Assembly: GCA_003667245.1 (NCBI GenBank)
Contig: RCNN01000589.1
Span: forward strand, 1 to 64,000
Direction of reading: 5' to 3'
Source: Heterostelium multicystogenum
Taxonomy: Eukaryota; Evosea; Eumycetozoa; Acytosteliales; Acytosteliaceae
Length of the DNA stretch: 64,000 nt
Shown here: one piece after another, positions 1 through 9,479 of the stretch
Position numbering within the stretch: position 1 is the first letter of the stretch
Layout: every line of letters begins with the position of its first letter
The notes under the pieces: generated by a model
The model's database searches: none
The model's input: only the letters and a program-made list of their open reading frames with translations
What the model was told of the DNA's origin: nothing
Program-made: the position numbers and the translations under genes

Positions 1-1393
1 TGGCGGTAATTGGCGTGCGGTAGCGCAGTTCGTGGCCGGCCTCGTTGATGTAGCGGTAGCCCACGCCGACTTCGTGGCTGGTTGGGCCGAGGTCGAAGCC
101 TTGGGCGAAACGGGTTTCCAGGCCGCGTACCCAATACTCGCGGGGCGACAGGGAGAGGAAATTGCCCTGGTCCAGGTAACCGCTGCGCAGGGTGGTGGTG
201 AAGAAGCTGTTGACCGTGAATTCCCGGCGATCTTCCTGGTAGCGATAGCCCGCGTTGAACATGGTACGCCGGCCCAGAACTGGTCGTAGGGGCGGGTGGA
301 CTGATACGGGTCGGCCTTGTAGGCCGCAGTGCTCAAACCACCGGGCATATCCGCCTTGCCTTCGTAGTACTGCGCCATGGCGTTGAAGCTGTTGGCGTCG
401 TCCAGCTGGTATTTGCCCTTGAGGATCAGGTCGTCGATGCGGGTGTCGCTGTTCTCGCGCCAATCACCACCACGGGTGCCGGAATACAGGATCGCGCCGC
501 CCAGGCCGTTGTCCGCCGTGCCGCCGGCCAGCAGGTTGCCGGTGGTCTTGAAGCCATCGTGGCTGGAAGACGGGCTGGTTTCGGTTTGCAGGCCGCCTTT
601 CACCGTTGGCGCATCGGGAATCGCGCGCGTGACGAAGTTGACGATGCCGCCGACGTTCTGCGGGCCATAACGCACTGCGCCGCCGCCGCGTACCACGTCC
701 ACGGCATCCATGTTGCCCATGCTGATGGGCGCGAACGACAACTGCGGCTGGCCATACGGCGCGAACGGCACCGGGATGCCGTCCATCAAGACCGTGGAGC
801 GCGAGGCCAAGCGTGGGTTGAGCCCGCGAATGCCGAAGTTCAGCGCCATGTCGTGGCTGCCGGTGCCGTTGTTTTCCGGGGCGTTGACCCCGGGAATGCG
901 GTTGAGCACGTCGCGGGCCTGGGTGGCGCCCTGGCGTTCGAATTCTTCGCGGCGGATCACGTCCCGGGCGCCAGGGTGCTCGAAGACGTTGGTTTGCGCC
1001 GCGTCCCCCAGCCAGTCGCCGACCACGTTGGAGGTGCCCAATTCGAGGGTGGCCGGAGCATTCGCCGGTTGCAGGCTGAAGGCGTTGTTGCCCTCGGCAC
1101 GGGCTTGCAGGCCGGTGCCTTTGAGCAACGCATTCAAGCCTTCTTCAGCGGTGTAGTTGCCCGACAGGCCGTGGCTTTGCACGCCGGCGGTCACGTCCGA
1201 GCCAAATGAAATCAGCACGCCGGCTTCCCGGCCAAATTGATTCAGCGCCGCTTCCAGTGACGTAGGGGCGATGCGGTAGGGCTTGGCGTCGGCCGCCATT
1301 ACGTAGGGAACGGTGCTGAAACTGAGGCTGGCCCCAGCAACAAGTGGCGCAGGGTGCGGGCGAGTGGCGTCAGGCGAGTCGGTTGCTGGGCAT
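1..1393 (-). CDS. fecA: Ferric dicitrate TonB-dependent receptor FecA (3' end outside window)
   Basis: Outer-membrane receptor that takes up ferric citrate with TonB energy and signals substrate binding to FecR. After the signal peptide comes an STN signalling domain (starting about AKPYRIAPTSLEAALNQFGRE), then the plug with a stretch very close to E. coli FecA (LMDGIPVPFAPYGQPQL, then RGGGAVRYGPQNVGGIVNF), then barrel strands running off the window edge. It lies 91 bp downstream of fecR, the usual fecIRA order. The frame breaks near 1372 and 1333, where one C and one G appear to be missing inside the signal peptide, and near 272, where one G is missing. The ATG at 1391-1393 gives a normal signal peptide once these are allowed for. 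The breaks look like sequence errors. The C-terminal barrel is not visible. Confidence 0.9.
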
Positions 1394-1484
1394 GAAGTGC
1401 GGTCCTGAGAAGGAAGGATCAAGGTGGCTTTCCTTCTCTGTCACGCGAGGTGCGGAAAACGGCTCACGGGGGTTTGAAAATATT

Positions 1485-2426
1485 TCAGGCACGGGCTTCG
1501 ACAGTGACCCAGTAGCGGGTAAACCGCCGAACCCTGACCGGCAGGCTGACTTGCAGCAGGTCCAGGATTCGTTCGCTGTCGTCCAGCGGGTAGCTGCCGG
1601 AAATCAGCAGGTTGGCCACCTGCGGGTCGCAATTGAGCTGGCCACGGCGATAACGGCTCAATTCGGCGAGGAAATCTTCCAGGCGCATGTGGGCCGCCAC
1701 CAGCATGCCGTCGGCCCAGGCGCCGCTGCCGGCGTCGGTGGGGCGGGCGGTGTCCCAGCCTTTGCGGGTGAAATTGACCTGATGGGCTTTCTCCACCGAC
1801 AACGGCAAACCGCTATAGGTGTTGGGCATCACGTCAACGTGCCCATCAAACACCGCCAGTTGTGTGTGATCGTTGAATTGCCGCACGTTCAGCCGCGCGG
1901 CCTGGGCGCTGAGCAGGCCCTGGGAAGTGATGACCCGCAGCGGGGCGTTGCCGGGTTTGGCGGTCAGCAGGATTTCGCCTTCGAGCAGGCGGATCAAGCG
2001 TTGCTGGCCATCAAAATGCACATCCACCGCACTGCCGGTGTTGAGCTGCAACTGGCTGCCATCCGCCAGCTGGAACTTGCGCCGTTGGCCGATGGGGCTG
2101 CGGTAGTCGGCACTCAACGGCGGCAATATATGTTGCTGGCGCAAACCCCAGGCCGCTGCCGACCCGGCGCCGAGTATCAGCAACAACTTCAGGGCCTGAC
2201 GACGACTGTTGGATTTCGGTGCATTCAAGGCGGCATGGGCCAGGGGTGATGGCATCCCGCGCAAGCGCTGGTTCACTCGCTGGATGTGCTCCCAGGCCCG
2301 CTGATGTTCGCTGTGGGCGTCCAGCCACTGTTGCCAGGCCGCCTGTTTACGTGGGTTGAGCGGGCCCTGCTGCATTTCCATCAGCCAGTGCACCGCTTGT
2401 TCGGCGACTTGCGTTGAGAAACTCAT
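1485..2426 (-). CDS. fecR: Anti-sigma factor / signal transducer FecR
   Basis: Intact 313-residue inner-membrane regulator. The N-terminal cytoplasmic part (DUF4880-like, with LNPRKQAAWQQWLDAHSEHQRAWEHI at about residues 21-46) binds the sigma factor. A single transmembrane segment follows a basic stretch at about residues 75-95 (LKLLLILGAGSAAAWGL). The periplasmic FecR domain (YRSPIGQRRKFQLADGSQLQLN) receives the signal from the receptor STN domain. Its ATG overlaps the fecI stop as ATGA, so the two are translationally coupled. Its position between fecI and fecA indicates ferric-citrate signalling. Confidence 0.9.
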   Translation of the reverse strand: MSFSTQVAEQAVHWLMEMQQGPLNPRKQAAWQQWLDAHSEHQRAWEHIQRVNQRLRGMPSPLAHAALNAPKSNSRRQALKLLLILGAGSAAAWGLRQQHILPPLSADYRSPIGQRRKFQLADGSQLQLNTGSAVDVHFDGQQRLIRLLEGEILLTAKPGNAPLRVITSQGLLSAQAARLNVRQFNDHTQLAVFDGHVDVMPNTYSGLPLSVEKAHQVNFTRKGWDTARPTDAGSGAWADGMLVAAHMRLEDFLAELSRYRRGQLNCDPQVANLLISGSYPLDDSERILDLLQVSLPVRVRRFTRYWVTVEARA

Positions 2427-2920
2427 AGGGCGAAGTAGCAGCGCATCGCCGCTTTATTCAGATGGCGCTTGACCGTGGCGATGGAGATGCCCAGTTCCGC
2501 GCCGATTTGCGCGTAGGTCAGGCCGTCGAGCTGGGACAGCAGGAACGCGCGTTTAACCAGGGGCGCCAGGCCATCCAGCAACTGGTCCAGCTCCATCAGG
2601 GTTTGCAGGATGATTGCCCGCTCTTCCTCCGACGGCGCCACGTGTTCGGGCATTTGCGCCAAGGCGTCGAGGTAGGCGCGCTCCAGGTCCTGGCGGCGGT
2701 AATGGTTGCACAGCACACGCTTGGCGATGGTGGTGAGGAAGGCGCGAGGTTCGATCAGCGTCGGTGTTTCCCGTGCGGTGAGCACGCGGATGAAGGTGTC
2801 CTGGGCCAGGTCGGCGGCGCTTTCCGGGCAGCCGAGCTTGCGTCGCAACCAGCCGGTGAGCCAGTGGTGATGGTCGTGGTACAGGACTTCGACGGTGTTG
2901 GACGGCTGCAACGCGCACAC
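2423..2920 (-). CDS. fecI: ECF sigma factor FecI
   Basis: Intact 165-residue extracytoplasmic-function sigma factor of the iron-starvation type. Region 2 contains SAADLAQDTFIRVLTARE (about residues 34-51) and region 4 ends with LDGLTYAQIGAELGISIATVKRHLNKAAMRCYFAL, the helix-turn-helix that reads the -35 element. In this family the sigma factor transcribes the receptor gene when FecR is signalled by ligand-loaded FecA. It heads the minus-strand fecIRA set, and a Fur-box-like sequence about 100 bp upstream suggests iron repression. Confidence 0.9.
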   Translation of the reverse strand: MCALQPSNTVEVLYHDHHHWLTGWLRRKLGCPESAADLAQDTFIRVLTARETPTLIEPRAFLTTIAKRVLCNHYRRQDLERAYLDALAQMPEHVAPSEEERAIILQTLMELDQLLDGLAPLVKRAFLLSQLDGLTYAQIGAELGISIATVKRHLNKAAMRCYFAL

Positions 2921-3020
2921 TCCGGCAGCATGGGCATGCTTTAGAGAACAAGAATTGTTCGCATTGTAGGGCGCGCGGGCGGGTTCGGCAATTGCCAGTG
3001 ATGCGTTCTCTTTTGCTTAT

Positions 3021-3039
3021 GAGAACCTTTATCATTAAT
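3021..3039. promoter_or_regulatory. Candidate Fur box in the divergent fecI / DUF3649 promoter region
   Basis: The 19 bp starting GAGAACCTTTATC and ending ATTAAT match the 19-bp Fur consensus at about 12 of 19 positions. They lie between fecI (minus) and the DUF3649-PepSY operon (plus), an AT-rich patch in a GC-rich region. It could repress both sides under iron sufficiency. This is inferred by eye. Confidence 0.5.
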
Positions 3040-3070
3040 ATTGCGCACTGACGAACCTGGCGCCTTGTGC

Positions 3071-3373
3071 ATGAAACGCAAAACCTCACTTCCCGTTTCC
3101 TACCGTCTTGCCGTGACTTCGCGGGTGCTGGCGGCTGTGGTCGGCGGTTACCTGCTGGCCTCGCTGGCCAGCGTGTGCATGACGCTGTGGCTGCCCACCA
3201 GCCGCGCCGATGCGGTGATCAGCGGCATGCTGAGTTCGTTTGTGTTCTACCTGTTGGCGGTCATCTGGTGCTTCGCCTGCCGCACGGCCTGGCGCGCCTG
3301 GTTTGGCGTGTTGCTGCCCAGCGCGATAATGGCCACGTTCGCCGGGTTGGCGTACTGGATGGCGCGCACATGA
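3071..3373 (+). CDS. DUF3649 small membrane protein
   Basis: A 100-residue integral membrane protein with three hydrophobic segments (about residues 16-42, 52-68 and 78-96). Members of this family usually sit beside PepSY proteins and TonB receptors in iron-uptake loci, as here. The ATG giving MKRKTSLPVSYRLAV is preferred to an upstream TTG in the same frame. Its stop overlaps the start of the PepSY gene as ATGA. Function is unknown; a role with the PepSY protein in ferric-siderophore handling is inferred from context. Confidence 0.8.
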   Translation: MKRKTSLPVSYRLAVTSRVLAAVVGGYLLASLASVCMTLWLPTSRADAVISGMLSSFVFYLLAVIWCFACRTAWRAWFGVLLPSAIMATFAGLAYWMART

Positions 3374-4944
3374 AAGAGGGCTTCCGCCAGGCCATGGCCT
3401 GGTTGCACACCTGGGCCGGGTTGATCTTTGGCTGGCTGCTGTTTGCGATTTTCCTGACGGGCACCCTGTCGTATTTCAAGGACGAAATTACCCACTGGAT
3501 GCAGCCCGAAGTGCAGGCGCATCCCGTCGATGACGCCCGTAGCCTGGCCGCCGCCCAAACCTATCTGCAACACCAGGCGCCCAATGCCGCGCGCTGGTTT
3601 ATCACCTTGCCAAGCAGCCGTGAGCCGGGCCTGTCGGTGATGTGGCAAGACAAGGTCGACCCGGGCAAACGCGGCAATTTCGTCGAGAAACTCCTCGATC
3701 CCGTCAGCGGCCAGCCGGTCCACGCCCGGGAAAGCATGGGCGGCGAATTCTTCTATCGTTTCCACTTCCAGCTGCAAATGCCCTATCCGTGGGGCCGCTG
3801 GCTGTCGACCATCGCCGCGATGGTGATGTTCGTGGCGCTGATCACCGGGATCATCACCCACAAGAAAATCTTCAAGGACTTCTTCACCTTCCGCCCGCGC
3901 AAGGGCCAGCGTTCCTGGCTCGACGGGCACAACGCCGTGGGCGTGCTGGTGTTGCCGTTCCACTTGATGATCACCTACAGCAGCCTGGTGATTTTCATGA
4001 GCATGGTGATGCCGGCGAGCATCCTCGCTTCCTACGGCAACGACACCCGTGCGTTCTTCAACGATGTGTTTCCGGCCACCGACAATGCGCCGGCCCTCGG
4101 CCAGCCGGGGCAATTGCTGCCACTGGGCCCGATGTACGAGCAGGCGCGCGGGCAATGGGCCGGTGGGCATGTCGGACGGCTGGTGGTGAATAATCCAAGC
4201 GATGTGAACGCCTCGGTCAATGTGTTCCGCGCCGGGTCGGATCGAGTGGTGCATGACTTTGGCAGCACCGTGTCATTCAACGGCACTACCGGCGAACTGT
4301 TGCGGGTGAGCGGCGAGCAGTCGCTGCCGGCGGCAATTGGTGGCAGCTTCTACGGTTTGCACATGGGCCATTTCGCCGGCCCGGTATTGCGCTGGCTGTA
4401 TTTCATCTGCGGCCTCGCGGGCACGGCAATGATCGGCACCGGGCTGGTGATGTGGCTGGGCAAGCGTCAGCTCAAGCACACCAAAACCGGTGTGCTGCCC
4501 TTTGAGCTGCGGCTGGTGGACGTGCTGAACATCGCCAGCATGTCCGGCTTGATGATCGCCATCGCTGCATTCTTCTGGGCCAACCGCCTGTTGCCGGCCA
4601 GCTTTGCCGGGCGCTCGGACTGGGAAGTACAAGCCTTCTTTATTGCCTGGGGCTTGAGCGTCGTGCACGCGATTGTTCGCCAGGGGCGCCGCGGCTGGGT
4701 TGAGCAATTGAGTGTGGGCGCGCTGCTGTTTATCGGCGTGCCGGTGCTCAACGCGCTGACCACGACCCAGCATTTGGGTGTGACCCTGGCCAACGGCGAC
4801 TGGGCCATGGCCGGCTTCGACCTGACGTGCCTGGGCAGCGGCGTGTTCCTCGCCTGGGCTGCCTGGAAAATGCAGCACCGCCGTGTTCCTCAGCCCAAGG
4901 CCGAACGTGCCCGGCCATTGACCCTCAAGGGCGAGGTGAACTGA
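3370..4944 (+). CDS. PepSY-associated TM protein (putative siderophore-iron reductase type)
   Basis: Intact 524-residue inner-membrane protein of the PepSY-TM (PiuB/FoxB-like) family. The N-terminus FRQAMAWLHTWAGLIFGWLLFAIFLTG is the typical first helix with the family histidine. Further helices lie at about residues 150-172 (following YPWGRWLSTIAAMV, then an HKKIF motif), 195-220, 335-365, 385-405, 420-440, 450-465 and 480-495. In characterised relatives these proteins help reduce or process ferric siderophores at the inner membrane. The gene is coupled to DUF3649 upstream and abuts the DUF3325 start, so the three genes form one unit. Confidence 0.85.
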   Translation: MKEGFRQAMAWLHTWAGLIFGWLLFAIFLTGTLSYFKDEITHWMQPEVQAHPVDDARSLAAAQTYLQHQAPNAARWFITLPSSREPGLSVMWQDKVDPGKRGNFVEKLLDPVSGQPVHARESMGGEFFYRFHFQLQMPYPWGRWLSTIAAMVMFVALITGIITHKKIFKDFFTFRPRKGQRSWLDGHNAVGVLVLPFHLMITYSSLVIFMSMVMPASILASYGNDTRAFFNDVFPATDNAPALGQPGQLLPLGPMYEQARGQWAGGHVGRLVVNNPSDVNASVNVFRAGSDRVVHDFGSTVSFNGTTGELLRVSGEQSLPAAIGGSFYGLHMGHFAGPVLRWLYFICGLAGTAMIGTGLVMWLGKRQLKHTKTGVLPFELRLVDVLNIASMSGLMIAIAAFFWANRLLPASFAGRSDWEVQAFFIAWGLSVVHAIVRQGRRGWVEQLSVGALLFIGVPVLNALTTTQHLGVTLANGDWAMAGFDLTCLGSGVFLAWAAWKMQHRRVPQPKAERARPLTLKGEVN

Positions 4945-5272
4945 ATGCTCCTGGCGCTATTGCTATGTTACGCAGGGTTTACCGCGTTGTGCCTGTCCAT
5001 GGACCGGCACCATGGCGAACTGCTGCACAGTAAACCTTCGCCTCGTCGGCGCCTGGGTTTGCGCGTGGGCGGCTGGCTGCTGTTGATTGTCTCGATTCTG
5101 GCCGGCGGTGCTCGCGACAGGGTGGAGCCAGGGGTTGGTGGAGTGGTGCGCGGTCTTGATGCTCAGCGGGTTGTTGCTGGTGTTGCTGTTGCCGTATCGG
5201 CCAAGGCTGGCCTTGATCCTGGCGGGCCTCGGCCTGCTGGCCAGCCCGGTTGCGGCCTTCGCGACCCTTTGA
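4945..5272 (+). CDS. DUF3325 small membrane protein (frame broken)
   Basis: Membrane protein of about 108 residues. It begins MLLALLLCYAGFTALCLSMDRHH and ends LALILAGLGLLASPVAAFATL, giving about four hydrophobic segments. The frame shifts at about 5100-5115, in SILAGG/VLATGW, and both halves are typical of the family, so a sequence error is likely. It follows the PepSY gene with no gap and precedes the sigma factor by 11 bp. DUF3325 proteins accompany DUF3649 and PepSY proteins in iron-uptake loci; biochemical function is unknown. Confidence 0.75.
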
Positions 5273-5283
5273 GTCCACCGTTG

Positions 5284-5844
5284 ATGATCACCACGCCTCC
5301 CGAACACCCAGAGCAGCACGCAGACGCGGCGGGCGGACGGGCGCATTTCCTGCAGGTGTTCCTGTCCCAGCGCTCGCAGATGGAAGCGCTGGTCAGCCGC
5401 CGCGTGGGCTGCCGTGCGACGGCGGCGGACCTGGTGCAGGATTTGTTCCTGCGCTTCTGGCGCCGGCCGCTGGTGCAGGTCGAGGAACTCAGCACCTACC
5501 TGCTGCGCTGCGCCGGCAATATCGCCATCGACCACCTGCGCAGCGAAGGCGCCCGGGTGCGCAGCAGCGAAGGCTGGCTGCCGGAACAACAGGATAACCA
5601 GGGCTGCGAACCCCAGGCCGCGCTGGAGGCGGGCAATGATCTGCGTCACGTTGAAGCAGCCTTGCGCAGCCTGCCGGAACGTACCCGGCAGATTTTCCTG
5701 CTCAACCGCATCCATGGCCGCAAGTACGCGGAAATCGCCAAGGCCATGGGCCTGTCCCAAAGCGCCGTGGAAAAACATATGATGCGTGCCCTCGAAGCCT
5801 GCAAGGCCAGCCTTCGTGAACCATCGCCAAGGAAAGCCCCGTGA
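5284..5844 (+). CDS. ECF sigma factor, FecI-like (second locus)
   Basis: Intact 186-residue ECF sigma factor. Region 2 has RATAADLVQDLFLRFWRRP (about residues 46-64). Region 4 has LPERTRQIFLLNRIHGRKYAEIAKAMGLSQSAVEKHMMRAL (about residues 132-172) with a clear helix-turn-helix. The ATG at 5284 is chosen because it follows the DUF3325 stop. A longer in-frame reading upstream is only the shifted DUF3325 sequence. Its stop overlaps the start of the FecR-like gene, so sigma and anti-sigma are coupled. It probably drives an iron-uptake gene; the target cannot be read from the sequence. Confidence 0.88.
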   Translation: MITTPPEHPEQHADAAGGRAHFLQVFLSQRSQMEALVSRRVGCRATAADLVQDLFLRFWRRPLVQVEELSTYLLRCAGNIAIDHLRSEGARVRSSEGWLPEQQDNQGCEPQAALEAGNDLRHVEAALRSLPERTRQIFLLNRIHGRKYAEIAKAMGLSQSAVEKHMMRALEACKASLREPSPRKAP

Positions 5845-6830
5845 ACGCCACTGCCCGCGTCACCCCGACGCCCGACCAGGAACAGGCCGCACTGGCCTGG
5901 TTGAGCCTGTTGCATGACCAACCCAGCAGTGGCGACCAGGCCACGTTCAGCCGTTGGCTGCGGGCCGATCCTGCGCATGTGGAAGCCTACGCCCAGGCCC
6001 AGGTGCTGTGGGAATTGAGTGAAGTACCGGCCAGAACGTTGGCGGATGAGGATGCCCTGGCGCTGCAGGGTTACTTGAACGCGATGAATACCTCGAAACG
6101 CTCCAGCGTGCGGCGCTGGTCTGGCGCCCTGGCCATGGCCGCCTGCCTGCTGGTGATGATCTCGATGGGCGCCGGCTGGCAGCCGTCACGCTGGGTCGAT
6201 GACTTCGGCGCGGATTACGTCACCGCGCCGGGTGAGGTGAAGACCGTGACCCTGGCCGATCAAAGCCAGGTCACCCTGGACGCCGACAGTGCGATCGCAG
6301 TGGATTTCAAGCATGGCGAGCGCCATATCCAGCTACGCCGTGGCGCCGGTTTTTTCAGTGTGACCCACACTGGCGAATCCTTTGTGGTCGAGGCCGGCAG
6401 CGGCGAAGCACGGGTGCTCGGCACGCAGTTTGAGGTGCGCCTGCAGCCGGCAGGTGCGCAGGTGACGGTGTTTGTCCGGTCGGGTTGGGGTAACGCCGTC
6501 GAAGTATGCTCAGCAACAGATTCTGACGGCCGGCCAGCAAGTGGCCTACGCCGACGGTGTCGCCGATGAGCTGCACGCGGTCGACAGCGAATCGCGCCTG
6601 GCCTGGCGTGACGGTTGGCTCAATTACTACAAGGCACCACTGGCCGATGTGGTGCAAGACCTCGGTCGCTACTACCCCGGGCGTATTCTGCTGCTCAACG
6701 AAGACCTCGCGCCCGGCGTGTCAGCGGCAGTTTCCCGAGCAAGGACCCCCAGGCGGTGCTCAATGCGTTGCAGGCGGTCTTGGGGTTTGAACAACACTCG
6801 CTGCTCGGTCGGATGATCGTATTGCGCTAG
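5841..6830 (+). CDS. FecR-like anti-sigma factor (frame broken)
   Basis: FecR-family regulator of about 329 residues. The cytoplasmic N-terminus carries the DUF4880 pattern (LSLLHDQPSSGDQATFSRWLRADPAHVEAYAQA), followed by a membrane segment at about 95-112 (LAMAACLLVMISMGAGW) and the FecR periplasmic domain (GEVKTVTLADQSQVTLD). The C-terminus is LQAVLGFEQHSLLGRMIVLR. Two frame breaks are visible: near 6472, where one T appears to be extra before LSGRVGVTPSKY, and near 6720, after LAPG. Both sides keep family sequence, so these look like errors. Confidence 0.82.
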
Positions 6831-6837
6831 ATACAGA

Positions 6838-6862
6838 GCGCTACGCCGCAATGGCGTGGCGC
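6838..6862. terminator. Hairpin after the FecR-like gene
   Basis: The sequence GCGCTACGCC-GCAAT-GGCGTGGCGC forms a 10-bp stem with one G-T pair just after the FecR stop. There is no T-tract, so it may be a weak terminator or an mRNA-stabilising hairpin. The remaining 240 bp up to the receptor start show no gene. Confidence 0.4.
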
Positions 6863-7103
6863 TGTCATTACTTGCACCACCTTCCCTTGAAAATCCCCAT
6901 GCCTTGGCACATCCGTGTGTGTGGACCTTTCATTTAACCTTCATCGCAATCGCCAAAAACCTGTAACCAAATCGTTACGTGATGCACGGATGATCCTCGG
7001 ATTCCTGAGCAGGTGGTCAGGAAGATTGGCGGCGCTGTTCACCCGGCCGAGATCGCCAATACCTCCCCATAACAACAGATAGATGCATGTAAGGGATCTA
7101 CTC

Positions 7104-9344
7104 GTGACCTACAACAAACTCTATGCCCTGCTTTTAGCATCGGGCCTGGGCGGCTTTGCGCCGCTGGTTCTGGCAGACGATTCCCAGGATGTCGGTTCGG
7201 TGCACGTCGCCGGCGAACGTACCCTGGGCACCGGCCACATGATTCAGGAAGAAAGTGCCAAGGCCCGGTCCACGGTGACCAAGGAAGCCATGGACGAAAT
7301 GTCCCCGACGGCCAACGCCATCGACAAGCTCAAGTACACCCCGGGCATCAACGTTTCCAACGACGACGCCAGCGGCATGAGCGGCACCAGCTTCACCATG
7401 CGCGGCATGAACTCCGACCAGGTCGGGGTTTCCATGGACGGCGTGCCGATCAACGACTCCGGCAGCTACGGTGTTTACGCCAACCAATTGGGCGACCCGG
7501 AAAACGTCGGCGAAGTATTTGTCACCCAGGGCTCCTCGGAAGCGGACGGCCCGCACATTGGTTCCAGCGGCGGCAACATCGGCATGGTCACCATTCGGCC
7601 GACCAAGGAGCCGGGGCTGTTCGTCAAGCAATCCATGGGTTCGAACAACCTGACAAAGTCCTTCGCCCGTATCAACACCGGCGACCTCGGCGGCTTCAAG
7701 ACCTGGGTGTCGGCCTCTCACACCGAAGGCGACAAGTGGCGCGGCAAGGGCACCTTGCGGGGCGACAAGGTGGAGTGGAGCACGCTGTTCGAAGACGACA
7801 ACGGCAACTCCAGCAACTTCACCATGAAGTACAACACCCAGGAAAACTACAACTACAACACGCTGAGCAAGAGCCAGTTCCAGCAACAGGGCCGCCGCCT
7901 GGATTACGCGGAAACGCCGGTCTACAAGAACGGATTGCTGTCGTCTTCCTACAAGCTCAACCGCAACCCATTTGAAAGTGTCATGACCACCTTCACCCAG
8001 CGCTGGCGCCTGCGTGATGACCTGGCCCTGACGGTTGCGCCTTACTACTACTGGGGCAACGGCGGCAGTTTCAGCGGCCAGACCGCGACCAACCTGGGGC
8101 CGAAATCCGACAAGGCCGGTAACTACGACCTGGGTAACCTCCAGTCGGCCAACTACTACCGGCCGTCGTGGACCGAAACCTGGCGCCCTGGCGTCACAGT
8201 CAAAATGAAATGGGACATCAACGAGGAGCACAGCCTGGATTACGGTTACTGGTACGAGCGCGCTCGCCAGCGCCAGACCCAGCCGTATATCGGGATCAAC
8301 AGCGAAGGTGCACCAGACGACATCTGGGGCGATTACAACAGCGGCGGCCAGGTGGTCGACAAGAACGGCAAGACTGTCCAGGGGCGTCATCAATACACCG
8401 TGACCCCGGCCCAGAAGCTGTGGGTGCAGGACAGCTGGCAAGCCACGCCAGACCTGAGCTTTGTCGGCGGCCTGGCGTACCAGTACGTCGAACGTGACGG
8501 CGACAACCTCGGTAGCCTGTACGACAAGCCGGAAAAGCGTAACGCCCGCTACCATCAGTTCCTGCCGAACTTCAGTGCCAAGTACCAGGTCGACGAGAGC
8601 AACCAGGCGTTCTACAACGTCACTCGCAACATGCGCACACCGCAGAACTACGTGCTGTACAACAAGGGTGACTCGCTCAACCTCAACCCCGAGCTGAGCT
8701 GGAACCAGGAGCTGGGCTGGCGCTACACCGAAGAGAAAATGGCCCTGAGCGCCACCCTGTTCTACATCACCTTCAAGGACCGTCAGCTGTCGACCACCGA
8801 CTTGAACGGTGACTACGTGATGGCCAACGTCGGTGACGTGACCAACAAAGGCCTGGAGTTGGAGTGGAGCGGCCTGCTGCCGTACAACTTCAACTACTAC
8901 GCGTCGTACACCTATACCAAGTCCGAGCAGCAGGACGACTTTGTCAGCAAGAACGTGTTGTTGCCGACCAAGGGCAACCAGTTGGCCAACGTGCCGGAAA
9001 ACATGCTCAACCTGGTGTTTGGTTACGACGACAAGCGCTACTACGGCAACATTGCCGGCAAGTATGTCGGGGCGTTCTACGGTGATTTGACCAACAACGA
9101 GAAAATCTCCGGGCGCACCGTGTTTGATCTCAACGCCGGTATCTACCTGCCGGTGGACAAGAAGGTCTTCAAGTCGGCCGCGCTGCGCTTCTCGATGCTC
9201 AACGTGTTTGATAAGGAATACTTGAGCTCGGCGCGCACCGTGTCGTTCAACTCGGCGCCGGTAAATGGCCTGGCGGCCAGTTCGGCTTACTACAACGTAG
9301 GAGAGGAGCGTACGGCGATGGTTTCCCTGGAGGCCAATTTCTAA
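7104..9344 (+). CDS. TonB-dependent outer-membrane receptor without a signalling domain
   Basis: Intact 746-residue TonB-dependent receptor. Signal peptide MTYNKLYALLLASGLGGFAPLVLA is followed by a short mature N-terminus and the plug (NAIDKLKYTPGINV, then FTMRGMNSDQVGVSMDGVP). The remainder is a beta barrel ending in the outer-membrane signature EANF. The GTG at 7104 is preferred to the ATG at 7083 because AAGGGA lies 7 bases before it and it gives a clean signal peptide. No STN domain is present although a sigma/anti-sigma pair sits immediately upstream. The substrate is probably a ferric siderophore, judging by the neighbouring PepSY genes, but it is not identifiable. Confidence 0.88.
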   Translation: MTYNKLYALLLASGLGGFAPLVLADDSQDVGSVHVAGERTLGTGHMIQEESAKARSTVTKEAMDEMSPTANAIDKLKYTPGINVSNDDASGMSGTSFTMRGMNSDQVGVSMDGVPINDSGSYGVYANQLGDPENVGEVFVTQGSSEADGPHIGSSGGNIGMVTIRPTKEPGLFVKQSMGSNNLTKSFARINTGDLGGFKTWVSASHTEGDKWRGKGTLRGDKVEWSTLFEDDNGNSSNFTMKYNTQENYNYNTLSKSQFQQQGRRLDYAETPVYKNGLLSSSYKLNRNPFESVMTTFTQRWRLRDDLALTVAPYYYWGNGGSFSGQTATNLGPKSDKAGNYDLGNLQSANYYRPSWTETWRPGVTVKMKWDINEEHSLDYGYWYERARQRQTQPYIGINSEGAPDDIWGDYNSGGQVVDKNGKTVQGRHQYTVTPAQKLWVQDSWQATPDLSFVGGLAYQYVERDGDNLGSLYDKPEKRNARYHQFLPNFSAKYQVDESNQAFYNVTRNMRTPQNYVLYNKGDSLNLNPELSWNQELGWRYTEEKMALSATLFYITFKDRQLSTTDLNGDYVMANVGDVTNKGLELEWSGLLPYNFNYYASYTYTKSEQQDDFVSKNVLLPTKGNQLANVPENMLNLVFGYDDKRYYGNIAGKYVGAFYGDLTNNEKISGRTVFDLNAGIYLPVDKKVFKSAALRFSMLNVFDKEYLSSARTVSFNSAPVNGLAASSAYYNVGEERTAMVSLEANF

Positions 9345-9360
9345 CGCGTACGCAAACCCA

Positions 9361-9452
9361 ATGTGGGAGCGGGCTTGCTCGCGAAAGCGGTGGATCAGTC
9401 GCCAGATGTATTGACTGAACCAGCGCATTCGCGAGCAAGCCCGCTCCCACAT
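9361..9452. repeat. REPIN 1 (GTGGGAGCGGGCTTGCTCGCGA family)
   Basis: Two REP sequences in inverted orientation, 9361-9385 and 9428-9452, are perfect reverse complements and can fold into a long cruciform around a 42-bp loop. It lies between two convergent genes. Confidence 0.95.
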
Positions 9453-9479
9453 TTGATCTGCGGTATTTTACAGAGTGAG

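Noticed and set aside
7134..9452. A 772-codon minus-strand frame opposite the TonB receptor
   Set aside because: Composition is typical of antisense translation (many H, Q, V, R) and the plus strand encodes an intact receptor.
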